From Methanofastidiosum sp. (lineage in GTDB: Archaea; Methanobacteriota_B; Thermococci; Methanofastidiosales; Methanofastidiosaceae), in contig DAOSDU010000002.1 in assembly GCA_035362715.1 (NCBI GenBank), positions 124,001 to 188,000 on the forward strand: a stretch of 64,000 bases of DNA, given 5' to 3'. Within the stretch, counting starts at the first letter, position 1, and each line of letters opens with the position of its first letter. The position numbers and the translations under genes are program-made. The notes beneath the pieces are model-generated. The model had not been told where the DNA came from, did no database searches, and was given only the letters and a program-made list of their open reading frames with translations. This document shows, one piece after another, positions 25,916 to 34,932 of the stretch.

Positions 25916-26985
25916 TGGATTTGTACAAAGACCGTAACGCTTCAGATACACTAATAAGAAAAATATCTGAAATCTCTAAAGACTTGGGTGAAATAAAACT
26001 GTGCCATGTTTGTGGAACGCACGAGCACGTGATTACTCATTATGGCATTAGAGCTTTGTTACCAGAAAACATTCAAGTTGTTTCTGGTCCTGGGTGTCCA
26101 GTTTGTGTAACAACACAAGGTGAAATTGAAGCCGCTGTTAAAGTTGCCGAAAAAGGGGCTATTGTAACTACGTACGGAGATATGATACGGGTACCATCTA
26201 AACGTTCTTTGTCAGATGCAAAAGCATCTGGGCTTGACATTAGACTGGTATATAGTATTAATGATTCAATTAATCTTGCTATATCCAATCCTAATAAAAA
26301 GATTGTTCATTTTGCTATTGGATTTGAGACCACCTGTCCAACAACTGCAGTTGCAGTTCTTAATTCTCCAGATAATTTTTTTGTTTTATCGGCACACAGG
26401 GTAGTTCCTCCTGCTATGGATTTGTTATTGAGCAGCGGGAAAATAAATCTTTCAGGATTTATAGATCCAGGGCACGTTTCTACGATAATCGGAACAAAAC
26501 CATATGAGCCGATATCTAAAAAATTTCATGTGCCTCAAGTGATATGTGGATTTGAACCTAACGATGTACTTATGGGAATTTACCTCCTAGTAAAACAAAT
26601 TAAAGAAAAAAGAGCTGAAGTTGAAAATGAGTATGTTCGTGGTGTAAGGACAGAAGGCAATACTAAAGCCCAAAAACTTATGGAAAAGGTATTTGAACCC
26701 TGCGATATACGCTGGAGAGGATTTCCAGTAATACCAGAATCGGGGCTCTCTTTAAAAAGTGAGTTTTCCAACAAAGACGCATACAAGGAATTTAATATTG
26801 AGATAGAGGATATCCCTGAAGAGAAAGGGTGCAGCTGCCCGGAAGTTTTGAGGGCAGAAAAAATCCCAAGCGAGTGCCCATTATTTGGAAATATATGTAC
26901 GCCACAAAGTCCTAGAGGCCCATGCATGGTTTCTAGAGAGGGTGCTTGTTACATATCCTTTAAATATGAAAAATCTTTTAGGTGA
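25915..26985 (+). CDS. hypD: Hydrogenase maturation protein HypD
   Basis: 356 residues. Contains CGTHEH (near residue 33), GPGCPVC, GFETTCPTT and the C-terminal CSCPEVLRAEKIPSECPLFGN-C-P [4Fe-4S]-type cysteines. HypD assembles the iron-cyanide-CO ligand unit with HypC. GTG start at 25915 overlaps the hypC stop by one base. HypE, HypF, HypA and HypB are not in this window. Confidence 0.95.
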   Translation: MDLYKDRNASDTLIRKISEISKDLGEIKLCHVCGTHEHVITHYGIRALLPENIQVVSGPGCPVCVTTQGEIEAAVKVAEKGAIVTTYGDMIRVPSKRSLSDAKASGLDIRLVYSINDSINLAISNPNKKIVHFAIGFETTCPTTAVAVLNSPDNFFVLSAHRVVPPAMDLLLSSGKINLSGFIDPGHVSTIIGTKPYEPISKKFHVPQVICGFEPNDVLMGIYLLVKQIKEKRAEVENEYVRGVRTEGNTKAQKLMEKVFEPCDIRWRGFPVIPESGLSLKSEFSNKDAYKEFNIEIEDIPEEKGCSCPEVLRAEKIPSECPLFGNICTPQSPRGPCMVSREGACYISFKYEKSFR

Positions 26986-26989
26986 AGAT

Positions 26990-27538
26990 ATGGCAATAAA
27001 AGAAAATCCAACTTGTTCCTTTAATAAGGAGTGTAGATATCCAAATATTGACAAAGAAAGTTTTTGCGATGAAATGTCTTCAGTGATTGGAGATGTGAGA
27101 ATTGGAAAAGAGGTCTATGTCGCACCTTTTGTATCTTTAAGGGCGGACGAAGGCACCCCCATAATTATAGGGGATAAGAGTAACTTACAAGACGGCGTTA
27201 TAGTCCATGCTTTGGAACATACATCTGTAGAAATTGGTAAAAAGACTTCAATAGCACATGGCACTGTAATTCACGGCCCTACAAAAATAGGAGATAATTC
27301 TTTTGTAGGATTTAGGGCAGTAGTTCATAGCTCAGAAATTGGAAAAGAATGCTTCATAGGTCACGGTGCAATAGTTGTAGGTGTAAAAATTGGCGATAAT
27401 AAATTTGTTCCACATGGGGCCGTAATAACAGAGCAAGAAAAAGCTGACAAACTAGCAGATTCAACTAAAGATCAATTCAAGTTCAACGAAGAAGTATTAT
27501 GTGTAAACTGTGAATTCGCAAGGGGGTACAGGCGTTAA
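26990..27538 (+). CDS. Gamma-class carbonic anhydrase (Cam-like)
   Basis: 182 residues from ATG 26990, preceded by AGGTGA at 26980-26985; a longer frame begins inside hypD and is rejected. A left-handed beta-helix (hexapeptide repeats) carries the Cam motifs: SLRADEG (Arg-x-Asp-Glu, equivalents of Arg59/Asp61/Glu62), NLQDGV, and His73, His90 and His95 in VHALE, IAHGTVIHG, matching Cam His81/117/122, plus a VHALE Glu equivalent to Glu84. The C-terminus NEEVLCVN-E-ARGY also aligns with Cam. No signal peptide is visible, so it may be cytoplasmic. It interconverts CO2 and bicarbonate. The place after hypD and the 1-nt overlap with the MutS-like gene suggest one operon. Confidence 0.88.
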   Translation: MAIKENPTCSFNKECRYPNIDKESFCDEMSSVIGDVRIGKEVYVAPFVSLRADEGTPIIIGDKSNLQDGVIVHALEHTSVEIGKKTSIAHGTVIHGPTKIGDNSFVGFRAVVHSSEIGKECFIGHGAIVVGVKIGDNKFVPHGAVITEQEKADKLADSTKDQFKFNEEVLCVNCEFARGYRR

Positions 27539-29628
27539 TGGATATTTGCCAAATTTTAGGGGAAAAAGGTCTTGAAAAGGCTTTAGAATATTATTCAGAA
27601 GATGAATTAAAAAGCATAATAGAAAAACTAGAACTTGAAAAGCTATTAAAGGTCCCTGGATTTGGTAAAAAGAAAATATTACAGATCCAAAAAGAAACAT
27701 TTGAAGAGATTACTGGTAAAAAGTATGAAGAAGTTCTTTTTGGGGACGCTTGGGAGATATATGAAGAGATAGTGTCCATCCTAGTTTCATACCCTAAAAC
27801 AGAGAGGTCAAGAAATAGATTCTATCTTTATATGCCTCTTAGAGATAAGGAATTGATTTTAAAGAGATTAAATTACTGTTACAAGGCAAAAAAATTTGTA
27901 GAGGGTCTAACTCAAGAAGAAATTAATAAAATATTAGGCTATTTAGATGGTATATCTGATTTGAAAATCCCCTCTCTCAAAAAATTTAGAGACAGAGTTT
28001 TAATAACAGACGACGAAGAACTATCAACGAAAACAAAATCAGAATATTATGATTCTATATATCTTACATCGCCTCATGAGGCAAGAGGGATCAGAGATGA
28101 TTATCCATTGATATTTTACTTGTATGGAAAAAATTCATCTCTTTATGACACACTCTCTGAAATATCCGATTTTTCAATCAATATCGATGATTTCTCTATT
28201 CGAGATATAGTTCCTGAGTTATTCATTGAACGCTTCATTGATAATTCTGAAAAAATTGAACTGATACTTGATATGTATAAAGTTCTTTTTGAGATTAAAA
28301 ATAGCCGGGATATAGCTGCTGACGATGGTGCAAAATTATCTGATTACGTTCAAAAACTCCAAAAAATATCGGATAGAGTGGACTCTTTTTCTAAAGGAAA
28401 TTTTCCCGACGAGAGGCTAAATAAGCTAAAGGAAGCGCTAAATCTAGAGGAAATGGTTAAAACAATAGAGAAGGATATTAATGAAAGATTTTCTAAAATA
28501 ATTGAAAGCCAGGATATTGGTATCGCTGGTAAGGATATATTATCAATGCTCTCGGACATAAAACATTCTGATCCTTTGAAAGCTTTTCAGACTTATATTC
28601 CAAAACAACTTGAGGAAGCATATAGAAAAATAGTCAAGGAATCTGTAGAAAGCCTGAACCAAAAAACAGGTTTAGATGTTTCAGGATTATTCCCTGAAGA
28701 AGTATCTTTCCCAATAGAGGCAAACAGAAATGAATTATTTGAAATCAAAGAAAATATTAGAAAAGAAATATCAAGAAGGGAATTTGAACTAAAAAAAGAA
28801 ATGATGGACATCTCAGAATTATGGGATTTCTTGAATCATAGAGTTGAGGAATGTTACGACATTGATTTCTTTGTGGCTATGGGGAGATTTGCCGTTGAAA
28901 AGAATCTTCTGATGCCAAAAATATCTGAAAAAGGATTAAGTTTTAGAAATGGTAAAAATGTTTTAATTCAAAATCCCATTCCAATTAATTATAAGATTGG
29001 GACTACAAATGATACTATGGCTGGAAATGAAAATGTTATTATATTGACAGGTGCAAACTCAGGAGGTAAGACCACTCTTTTGAAACTTGCACTTGCCATT
29101 CAGATTCTTTTTCAGATGGGGTTCTTAGTTCCTGCTGACGATTCATATGCCTCAATCTTTGATGAAATTGGATTCTTATCAAAGCACAGAGGAGAGTCAA
29201 GAGGAGCATTTGAAACAAGTCTAAAAAGGCTTGTACCGCTTGCAATTGAAGAAAAAAAGAGATTGTTGCTTGTAGACGAACTCGAAGCTATTACAGAACC
29301 TGGCTCTGCAGCTAGGATTATAGGGACATTCCTAAATTTTTTGAGAAATTCTAATACCTTGTGTGTTATAGTTACGCATCTTGGTGAAGATATAATCTCT
29401 TCGATTAAATCGATAGAAGGTAAATTGCCAGAAGACATGAGAGTTGACGGTATAGAAGCAAAAGGATTGGATGAGTCATTAGAGTTGATTGTTGATAGAC
29501 AGCCAGTATTCTATAAAGCTGGAAAAAGTACACCTGAGCTAATTGTCGAAAGACTTTCCAAAACTACGGAAGGGAAAGAAAAAGAAATATACCAAAAGAT
29601 GGTTGATATACTAAGGAAAAAACCATAA
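27538..29628 (+). CDS. MutS-related ATPase with N-terminal helix-hairpin-helix-like region
   Basis: 696 residues. The C-terminal third has the MutS ATPase domain: Walker A TGANSGGKTTLL near residue 505, VPADDSYASIFDEIGF, RGAFETSLKRLV, Walker B LLLVDELEAITEPG near 577 and VTHLGED near 612. The N-terminus (first ~60 residues) carries LLKVPGFGKKKILQIQKE, an HhH-like DNA-binding pattern. The middle is helical and coiled-coil-like. There is no MutS mismatch-binding domain I and no Smr tail, so this is a MutS2/MutS5-class relative rather than classical MutS. Such archaeal proteins are thought to act in recombination or branched-DNA processing; role here unknown. It overlaps cam by 1 nt. Confidence 0.75.
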   Translation: MDICQILGEKGLEKALEYYSEDELKSIIEKLELEKLLKVPGFGKKKILQIQKETFEEITGKKYEEVLFGDAWEIYEEIVSILVSYPKTERSRNRFYLYMPLRDKELILKRLNYCYKAKKFVEGLTQEEINKILGYLDGISDLKIPSLKKFRDRVLITDDEELSTKTKSEYYDSIYLTSPHEARGIRDDYPLIFYLYGKNSSLYDTLSEISDFSINIDDFSIRDIVPELFIERFIDNSEKIELILDMYKVLFEIKNSRDIAADDGAKLSDYVQKLQKISDRVDSFSKGNFPDERLNKLKEALNLEEMVKTIEKDINERFSKIIESQDIGIAGKDILSMLSDIKHSDPLKAFQTYIPKQLEEAYRKIVKESVESLNQKTGLDVSGLFPEEVSFPIEANRNELFEIKENIRKEISRREFELKKEMMDISELWDFLNHRVEECYDIDFFVAMGRFAVEKNLLMPKISEKGLSFRNGKNVLIQNPIPINYKIGTTNDTMAGNENVIILTGANSGGKTTLLKLALAIQILFQMGFLVPADDSYASIFDEIGFLSKHRGESRGAFETSLKRLVPLAIEEKKRLLLVDELEAITEPGSAARIIGTFLNFLRNSNTLCVIVTHLGEDIISSIKSIEGKLPEDMRVDGIEAKGLDESLELIVDRQPVFYKAGKSTPELIVERLSKTTEGKEKEIYQKMVDILRKKP

Positions 29629-29659
29629 AGCTTTTTAATTAATTATTTCGTGTCTTTGT

Positions 29660-30484
29660 ATGGGAGTTTATCAGCCTCAAGACTATGTTATATACATAGG
29701 AATTCTTCTCGTTCTATTGACACTTGCATTGAAATTTCTTTTCAATAAAATAAGAATTGATAAAACCTTCATAATTGCAATTTCTCCTTATATGATAATG
29801 GCCATAGCCATAAGAGTCTTGGCAGACGTCGGATTTTATGAAAGATCAAAACTTTGGAATATTACACCAGGGGTATACATAGTTGCGTTTGTTCTAGCAT
29901 TTACTATGATATTAATTGGATTTCAACTTGAAAAGAGAAATATCCTATCTTATTGGAAACTTCCATTTGCAGTTGGAATTATGGGCACTATTTATTTTTT
30001 AGCTAATTTAATTCCTTTTTTTAACTATCCCTTGAGGATTATAGTTCCTCTTTTGATGGCGGCTGGAATCACATTGACAGTATACATAATATCACCTCTA
30101 TTCTACAAATCTATTAGAGAGTTTGAAAACACAGCAATACTATTTGGGCATTTGCTGGACGGGTGCGCCACATTCATTGCTATTGATTATTATGGATTTG
30201 GAGAAGAACACTTGTTACCTCTTTTTTTGATAAATCTCACTGGCACTGCTTTAATCATGATACCCTTAAAATTATTATTAATCCTTGTAGTAATCTATCT
30301 ACTTGATACTCTATACAAAGAAGAGAGAAAAAACTTCAAGGAAAAGGAAGTTACCATATTTAAATATAAATTTATGATTACAACATTGATGATGCATAAT
30401 TTTTACCTTTCAATAAAAGTACTGGTTTTCATACTTGGATTCGGACCAGGATTCAGAAATACATTATTGCCTTCCCTTTTTTGA
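29660..30484 (+). CDS. DUF63 family membrane protein
   Basis: 274 residues, hydrophobic with about seven predicted membrane helices. The segment RVLADVGFYERSKLWNITPGVY is typical of the archaeal DUF63 family; function unknown. ATG 29660 lies about 25 nt after a TATA-like CTTTTTAATT (29631-29640), so a leaderless transcript is likely. It precedes egsA but has its own apparent promoter there. Confidence 0.72.
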   Translation: MGVYQPQDYVIYIGILLVLLTLALKFLFNKIRIDKTFIIAISPYMIMAIAIRVLADVGFYERSKLWNITPGVYIVAFVLAFTMILIGFQLEKRNILSYWKLPFAVGIMGTIYFLANLIPFFNYPLRIIVPLLMAAGITLTVYIISPLFYKSIREFENTAILFGHLLDGCATFIAIDYYGFGEEHLLPLFLINLTGTALIMIPLKLLLILVVIYLLDTLYKEERKNFKEKEVTIFKYKFMITTLMMHNFYLSIKVLVFILGFGPGFRNTLLPSLF

Positions 30485-30522
30485 TTCAAAAGACTTATTA
30501 ATAGTATAAAACACTTATTTTT

Positions 30523-31563
30523 ATGGAAAATCCTATCCATATCATCAATCTTTCAAGAATGGTTGTGATGGGCTCAGACCTCTGGAGCTCAGTTAAAACA
30601 ACAGTTGAAAAGTTAGGGTACAAAAATCCCGTTGTTCTTGATGATCCAATAACAAGAGGGATTGTCGGAAAAAAAGTATCTGATGATTTGAACTGTGACC
30701 ATTATGAAGTTAAAACTGCTTCAATGGCTGAAGTAAATTCTATTGCAGATATTCTGAAAAAAGAAAAATATGATATAGCTGTTTCAATAGGCGGGGGATC
30801 AGTTATAGATGTTGGAAAACTGGCGTCCTTTAATATCTCTATTCCTTTTATTAGCTATCCAACAGTTGCATCTCACGATGGGATAGCTTCGTCTAGAGCA
30901 TCTATTAAGGATGGTGAAAAAAAATTATCAATAGAGGCACAACCTCCTATTGCAATAATAGCCGATACTAAGATAGTGTCCCAAGCTCCATATAGATTCC
31001 TAGCGTCTGGGTGTGCGGATTTGATATCTAATTATACAGCTGTTTTGGATTGGCAACTCGCCCATAAATTAAAAGGCGAATATTATAGTGAGCATGCAGC
31101 ATCTTTATCATCAATGAGTGCCAAGGTGACGATTGACAACGCCGATGTAATAAAAGAAGGTTTGGAAGAATCTTCCAGAAAAGTCCTGAAAGGACTTATA
31201 TCTTCTGGAGTCGCTATGAGCATAGCAGGATCCTCTAGACCTGCTTCAGGTGCAGAACACGCATTTGCGCACGCACTAGATATGGTTGCGGAAAAACCTG
31301 CAATGCACGGGGAACAGTGCGGAGTTGGTTCTATAATGACTATGTATCTACATAGAGAAGACAAGTATAAAACAATAAAGGAAGCGCTTGAAAAGATAAA
31401 AGCCCCTACAACTGCTGAAGAACTTGGAGTCACAGATCTAGAATTAATAAAAGCACTAACAATGGCACATAAAATTAGAGATAGATATACAATACTTGGT
31501 GAGAGTGGGCTTACTGAGAGGGCAGCTACTAAACTTGCTAAAGTTACGGGGGTAATAGATTGA
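30523..31563 (+). CDS. egsA: sn-Glycerol-1-phosphate dehydrogenase
   Basis: Makes G1P from DHAP, the stereochemistry-defining step of archaeal membrane lipids. 346 residues: NAD(P)-binding GGGSVIDVGK (near residue 90), SYPTVASHDGIASSRASI, and zinc ligands in SGCADLISN, GAEHAFAHALD and HGEQCGVG. TATA-like TTATTAATAGTATAAAA upstream of ATG 30523. Its last codons overlap the UPF0179 TTG start by 4 nt. GGGP synthase, the next pathway enzyme, is elsewhere at 50459. Confidence 0.95.
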   Translation: MENPIHIINLSRMVVMGSDLWSSVKTTVEKLGYKNPVVLDDPITRGIVGKKVSDDLNCDHYEVKTASMAEVNSIADILKKEKYDIAVSIGGGSVIDVGKLASFNISIPFISYPTVASHDGIASSRASIKDGEKKLSIEAQPPIAIIADTKIVSQAPYRFLASGCADLISNYTAVLDWQLAHKLKGEYYSEHAASLSSMSAKVTIDNADVIKEGLEESSRKVLKGLISSGVAMSIAGSSRPASGAEHAFAHALDMVAEKPAMHGEQCGVGSIMTMYLHREDKYKTIKEALEKIKAPTTAEELGVTDLELIKALTMAHKIRDRYTILGESGLTERAATKLAKVTGVID

Positions 31564-31988
31564 TTCTTACCCTCCTCCCTAAAAATCTTGCAAAACCAGG
31601 ATTTTCTTTTGTAGCGGGGAAGGGGGATGATGAGTGCAAAGGATGTAGATTTTATAAAACATGTGTTGATAATCTAAAACCTGGAAGGATATATACCGTT
31701 TCTTCAGTAAGAAATATTGAGCATCCTTGCAAAATTCATGATTCAGGAGTTAAAATAGTTGAAGTAAATGAATCCCAAATTGAAGCTGCAATCCCTAAGA
31801 AATTTGCAATTGAAGGTGCAACAGGAGTATTTTCATTTTCTTGCAATGAAAGATGCCAATATCATGATTTTTGTATTCCAGATGGAATAAAGATCGGCGA
31901 TAAATTTCATATTATTACAATTAAAGAGAAAATAGAATGTCCACTAAACAATAATATCGTAAGAGTAACCCTGAAAAGAAAAGATTAG
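31560..31988 (+). CDS. UPF0179 family protein
   Basis: 142 residues beginning at TTG 31560 inside the egsA stop. Cysteine-rich pattern C-x2-C-(x5)-C near residue 30 (CKGCRFYKTC), EHPCKIH, CNERCQYHDFC and a final CPLNN match the archaeal UPF0179 family (MJ1627-like). Function unknown; likely metal or FeS binding. Its stop overlaps a small gene on the opposite strand. Confidence 0.85.
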   Translation: MILTLLPKNLAKPGFSFVAGKGDDECKGCRFYKTCVDNLKPGRIYTVSSVRNIEHPCKIHDSGVKIVEVNESQIEAAIPKKFAIEGATGVFSFSCNERCQYHDFCIPDGIKIGDKFHIITIKEKIECPLNNNIVRVTLKRKD

Positions 31989-32095
31989 TATACAAACCTA
32001 AATGAACTTGACTTTTCTCCCTTTAATAATATATCCAAGACTATTATTGGTATCATTACTGCTAAGGGCGTAATTGATTTAGCCTTCTTTTTCAT
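31985..32095 (-). CDS. Candidate 36-aa membrane microprotein
   Basis: Reads MKKKAKSITPLAVMIPIIVL followed by DILLKGEKSSSFRFVY: a basic start, one hydrophobic segment and a polar tail. GGTGAT just upstream of ATG 32095 is a good SD, and a TATA box GATTTATATAC (about 32130-32140) lies about 40 nt further up. Its end overlaps UPF0179 by 4 nt, tail to tail. Coding status rests on the signals only. Confidence 0.45.
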   Translation of the reverse strand: MKKKAKSITPLAVMIPIIVLDILLKGEKSSSFRFVY

Positions 32096-32460
32096 TTTTA
32101 TCACCTTTAGTTATTATTGTAACTCAATAGTATATAAATCTTTCTATTTATTGTATTATAATAATTTAGAAAATATTTTTAATGATGAATATTAATATCT
32201 ATAGTCAATATGGTTGAACTTTATCTTATCTAATTAATAGGAATACTATAATCTAATCGATAGTTATTATATAATAAAATTAATACTAATAAGTAATTTA
32301 TTAATCTTGAATTTAACTGTTATTTATCATTAGTATAAGAATTAAAATTCAATATACAGGGATATTTTTAGTAGTGCTTTAAATTAAATCAATTTTTTTG
32401 AATACTGATAGTAGTAACATTTATATATATTAACGTTAGAGATAATGATGGTGAGCATCA
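32096..32460. other. AT-rich intergenic region with two promoters
   Basis: Holds the - strand TATA for the candidate microprotein (32130-32140) and the + strand promoter of the wHTH gene. The rest is low-complexity A/T sequence in which I see no gene or structured RNA. Confidence 0.5.
32420..32430 (+). promoter_or_regulatory. TATA box of wHTH regulator gene
   Basis: TTTATATATAT about 35 nt before ATG 32461; SD GGTGAG at 32450-32455. Confidence 0.65.
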
Positions 32461-32871
32461 ATGGAAGAAAATGCCGAAGAGGCCATTATAGAGTATCTTA
32501 AAGGTGTAAAAATTGGCGCTACTCCTTCAGAGATTGCCGATAATCTTAATATGTCTAGAGCCACCGCTGTAAAATATCTTGAAATAATGAGGGCTATAGG
32601 GCTAGTTGATTATAGACGGATAGGTATGGCAAAGGTTTACTTTGTCGCAACAAAGCTCTCATATGCACAGCATGTTCTTCTTAGAAAAACAAGAGATTTA
32701 ATTGAGTCAATAAAAACTGCTGATGAACATATACAAGTATTGGAAAAAGTTCTAGCGATTCATATTAGTATAATGCAAACTTATAATGCCGAGGATAGGG
32801 AAAAATTCATTAAACTATTCAATAATATTATTGACAAGATAAAAAAAGGGGAGAATACGGTAGGCAAATAA
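32461..32871 (+). CDS. Winged-helix DNA-binding regulator
   Basis: 136 residues. The first ~65 residues form a helix-turn-helix with wing: TPSEIADNLNMSRATAVKYLEIMRAIGLVDYRRIGMAKVYF. The C-terminal half is a helical segment likely used for dimerisation. It resembles ArsR/MarR-like archaeal regulators; target unknown. Its own strong TATA box, and a long upstream region shared with a divergent microprotein, suggest local control. Confidence 0.8.
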   Translation: MEENAEEAIIEYLKGVKIGATPSEIADNLNMSRATAVKYLEIMRAIGLVDYRRIGMAKVYFVATKLSYAQHVLLRKTRDLIESIKTADEHIQVLEKVLAIHISIMQTYNAEDREKFIKLFNNIIDKIKKGENTVGK

Positions 32872-32946
32872 ACTTTTCTTGCAAAAAATCTGCTCCAATT
32901 TTATTTATAACAATAAAATTTATAATCCCTTTATATTCATTCAAGC

Positions 32947-33123
32947 ATGGTGGAGTCGTTGAACTATACAAAATATGAAAAAGTAAGAATTATTGGGGCT
33001 AGAGCCCTTCAGATATCTTTAGGGGCACCTATATTACTTGAAACATCTATTCTTGACCCTATTAGAATTGCACAAGAAGAAATGAAGAAGGGAGTAATTC
33101 CAATAACTGTTGTAAGGGATTAG
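32947..33123 (+). CDS. rpoK: RNA polymerase subunit K (Rpo6/RpoK)
   Basis: 58 residues: [20 protein letters not shown], then [19 protein letters not shown], matching the archaeal RpoK/eukaryotic Rpb6 core. A TATA-like TTTATAA near 32918-32925 lies about 25 nt before the ATG. FEN1 follows 4 nt after its stop. Confidence 0.95.
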   Translation: MVESLNYTKYEKVRIIGARALQISLGAPILLETSILDPIRIAQEEMKKGVIPITVVRD

Positions 33124-33127
33124 CCTT

Positions 33128-34126
33128 ATGGGCGTAAACCTGGGTGAAATAGTCCCCAAACAAAAAATTGATATTTCGGATTTAAATGGTAAAAGTGTAG
33201 CAATTGACGCTTATAATGCACTTTACCAATTTTTAGCTATTATAAGGCAGAGGGATGGGACTCCATTAAAAAATTCAAAAGGAGAGGTAACATCTCATCT
33301 GTCCGGTCTTTTTTATAGAACTGTTAATTTCATTGAACAAGGGATCAGGCCCATATATGTTTTTGATGGTAAGCCACCTGAATTAAAGTTCCAAACAATT
33401 GAAAAAAGAAAAGAAGCCAAGGACGAAGCAAGAGATAAGTACATCGATGCCAAAGCCCGAGGAGATTTTAAAGAAGCAAAAAAATATTCCCAAATGACAT
33501 CTTCTTTGAAGGGAGACATGGTAACTAGTTCTAAAGAACTTTTAGATTCTATGGGTATTCCATATATTGAATCGCCATCAGAAGGTGAATCTCAGGCTGC
33601 ATATGTTGTTTTGAAAGGCGATGCGGATTTATCTGCATCACAGGACTACGATTCAATACTCTTTGGGGCTCCCTCTTTAGTAAGAAATCTGACTATTTCT
33701 GGAAAAAGGAAGATTCCAGGCAAGGATTTATTTGTTGATGTTGTGCCTGAGATTATAACTAATGAAAATGTACTTAATTCGCTCAATTTTTCAAGAGAAC
33801 AATTGATTCAAGTTGCCATACTCATTGGAACTGACTATAATCCTGGCGGAATAAAAGGAATTGGTCCCAAAAAAGCCATAGAAATTGTAAGAGATGGGAA
33901 ATTTGGGGAATATGGAGAATTTGATCAAATAATTAATCTCTTTTTGAATCCAGATGTTTCTGATAATTATAAAATCTCCTTTCAAAAGCCAGAAAAGGAA
34001 AAAATATTAAAGATACTATGTGACAGATACGAGTTTTCAGAACTTAGAGTAGAGAAAGGAATAGAGAGAATTGAATTCTCTCTAGAAAATACTCTAAAAC
34101 AAAAAACTCTCGATATGTATTTTTAA
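33128..34126 (+). CDS. fen: Flap endonuclease 1
   Basis: 332-residue structure-specific nuclease for Okazaki-fragment maturation and repair. Shows N-terminal AIDAYNALYQFL, YVFDGKPPELK, the SPSEGESQAAYVV and SASQDYDSILFGAP active-site acids, the GTDYNPGGIKGIGPKKAI helix-hairpin-helix, and a C-terminal PIP box QKTLDMYF for PCNA binding. Starts 4 nt after rpoK; converges with the HAD gene by 4 nt. Confidence 0.95.
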   Translation: MGVNLGEIVPKQKIDISDLNGKSVAIDAYNALYQFLAIIRQRDGTPLKNSKGEVTSHLSGLFYRTVNFIEQGIRPIYVFDGKPPELKFQTIEKRKEAKDEARDKYIDAKARGDFKEAKKYSQMTSSLKGDMVTSSKELLDSMGIPYIESPSEGESQAAYVVLKGDADLSASQDYDSILFGAPSLVRNLTISGKRKIPGKDLFVDVVPEIITNENVLNSLNFSREQLIQVAILIGTDYNPGGIKGIGPKKAIEIVRDGKFGEYGEFDQIINLFLNPDVSDNYKISFQKPEKEKILKILCDRYEFSELRVEKGIERIEFSLENTLKQKTLDMYF

Positions 34127-34932
34127 ATCTTAAATCTCTTTAAGATGTTTTCAATTTCTAGAGGCTCACTTATTGTGTAATCAACTATAGTTTTCAAATC
34201 GTTTTTTCTTTTAGCTTCACTTTCTAGTATTAAGAAACTTAAATCTGCTTCTTCGAAAGCTCCTTTATCATTAATATCATCGCCTACCATTATTACTTGT
34301 TCGTAGGTCTTTTTTAGATTTGATATAATTTTTCTCTTACCTTCTGGGTCTACTTGAGGAAAAACGAAATTATCCAATATCCCAAGTCTTTTTGCAAGGG
34401 GGTATACTGAACAGGGATTGTCTCCCGTGGCAAGATAAATATCCATCCCTTCTGATTGGAGAAAGTCAAATAATTGAAAAACCCCTTCTTTTATCTTACC
34501 TGAAGAAGCGACTATATGAGTTATTCTTTCTCTTTCGGCGTCCCCAACAACTCCACATCCAACCAAGGTACAAACATCATATTGCTTTTTTAGTTTTTTT
34601 ATTGTTTCGTTAACTTCTTCGATAGTTATATCTTCTGCCCATTTGAGAATTTTTTCTTTTTCTATTGTGGCATTCGTGCCTTTAAATACTACTTCGAATC
34701 CTATATTTAGGTCTTTAATCAAGTGCCCAAGACTTTTTTTAGAATCTTCTTGCAAAAACGTGCATCTTGGATCTGTAGTTATTGTTACAAGAAAAAGGTT
34801 TGGATTATCTTCAATTAATTCTATACAGGATTTGTGGTAAATAAATTCATTTTTTTCCAAATCCTTTGATACTCTTTTAGTATCAACAAGTGTTCCGGAT
34901 TTATCAAATACTATTGCTATCATGGTGGACAT
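34123..34932 (-). CDS. HAD-superfamily phosphatase-like protein next to mcrC
   Basis: 269 residues from ATG 34932 (or ATG 34923, starting MIAIVFDKSG). HAD motif I FDKSGTLVD resembles the P-type ATPase DKTGT form, motif II is in the YLATGDNPCS region and motif IV is VMVGDDINDKGAFEEA. A cap-like region of ~120 residues lies between. Soluble, with no membrane helix. It overlaps the mcrC 3' end by 20-29 nt, so the two genes are coupled. Soluble P-type-ATPase-like HAD proteins are widespread in methanogens; substrate unknown. Confidence 0.75.
   Translation of the reverse strand: MSTMIAIVFDKSGTLVDTKRVSKDLEKNEFIYHKSCIELIEDNPNLFLVTITTDPRCTFLQEDSKKSLGHLIKDLNIGFEVVFKGTNATIEKEKILKWAEDITIEEVNETIKKLKKQYDVCTLVGCGVVGDAERERITHIVASSGKIKEGVFQLFDFLQSEGMDIYLATGDNPCSVYPLAKRLGILDNFVFPQVDPEGKRKIISNLKKTYEQVIMVGDDINDKGAFEEADLSFLILESEAKRKNDLKTIVDYTISEPLEIENILKRFKI

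Noticed and set aside
26885..26989. Longer start for the carbonic anhydrase gene inside hypD
   Set aside because: The extra 35 residues are the shifted frame of hypD, while ATG 26990 has a good SD and matches the Cam N-terminus.
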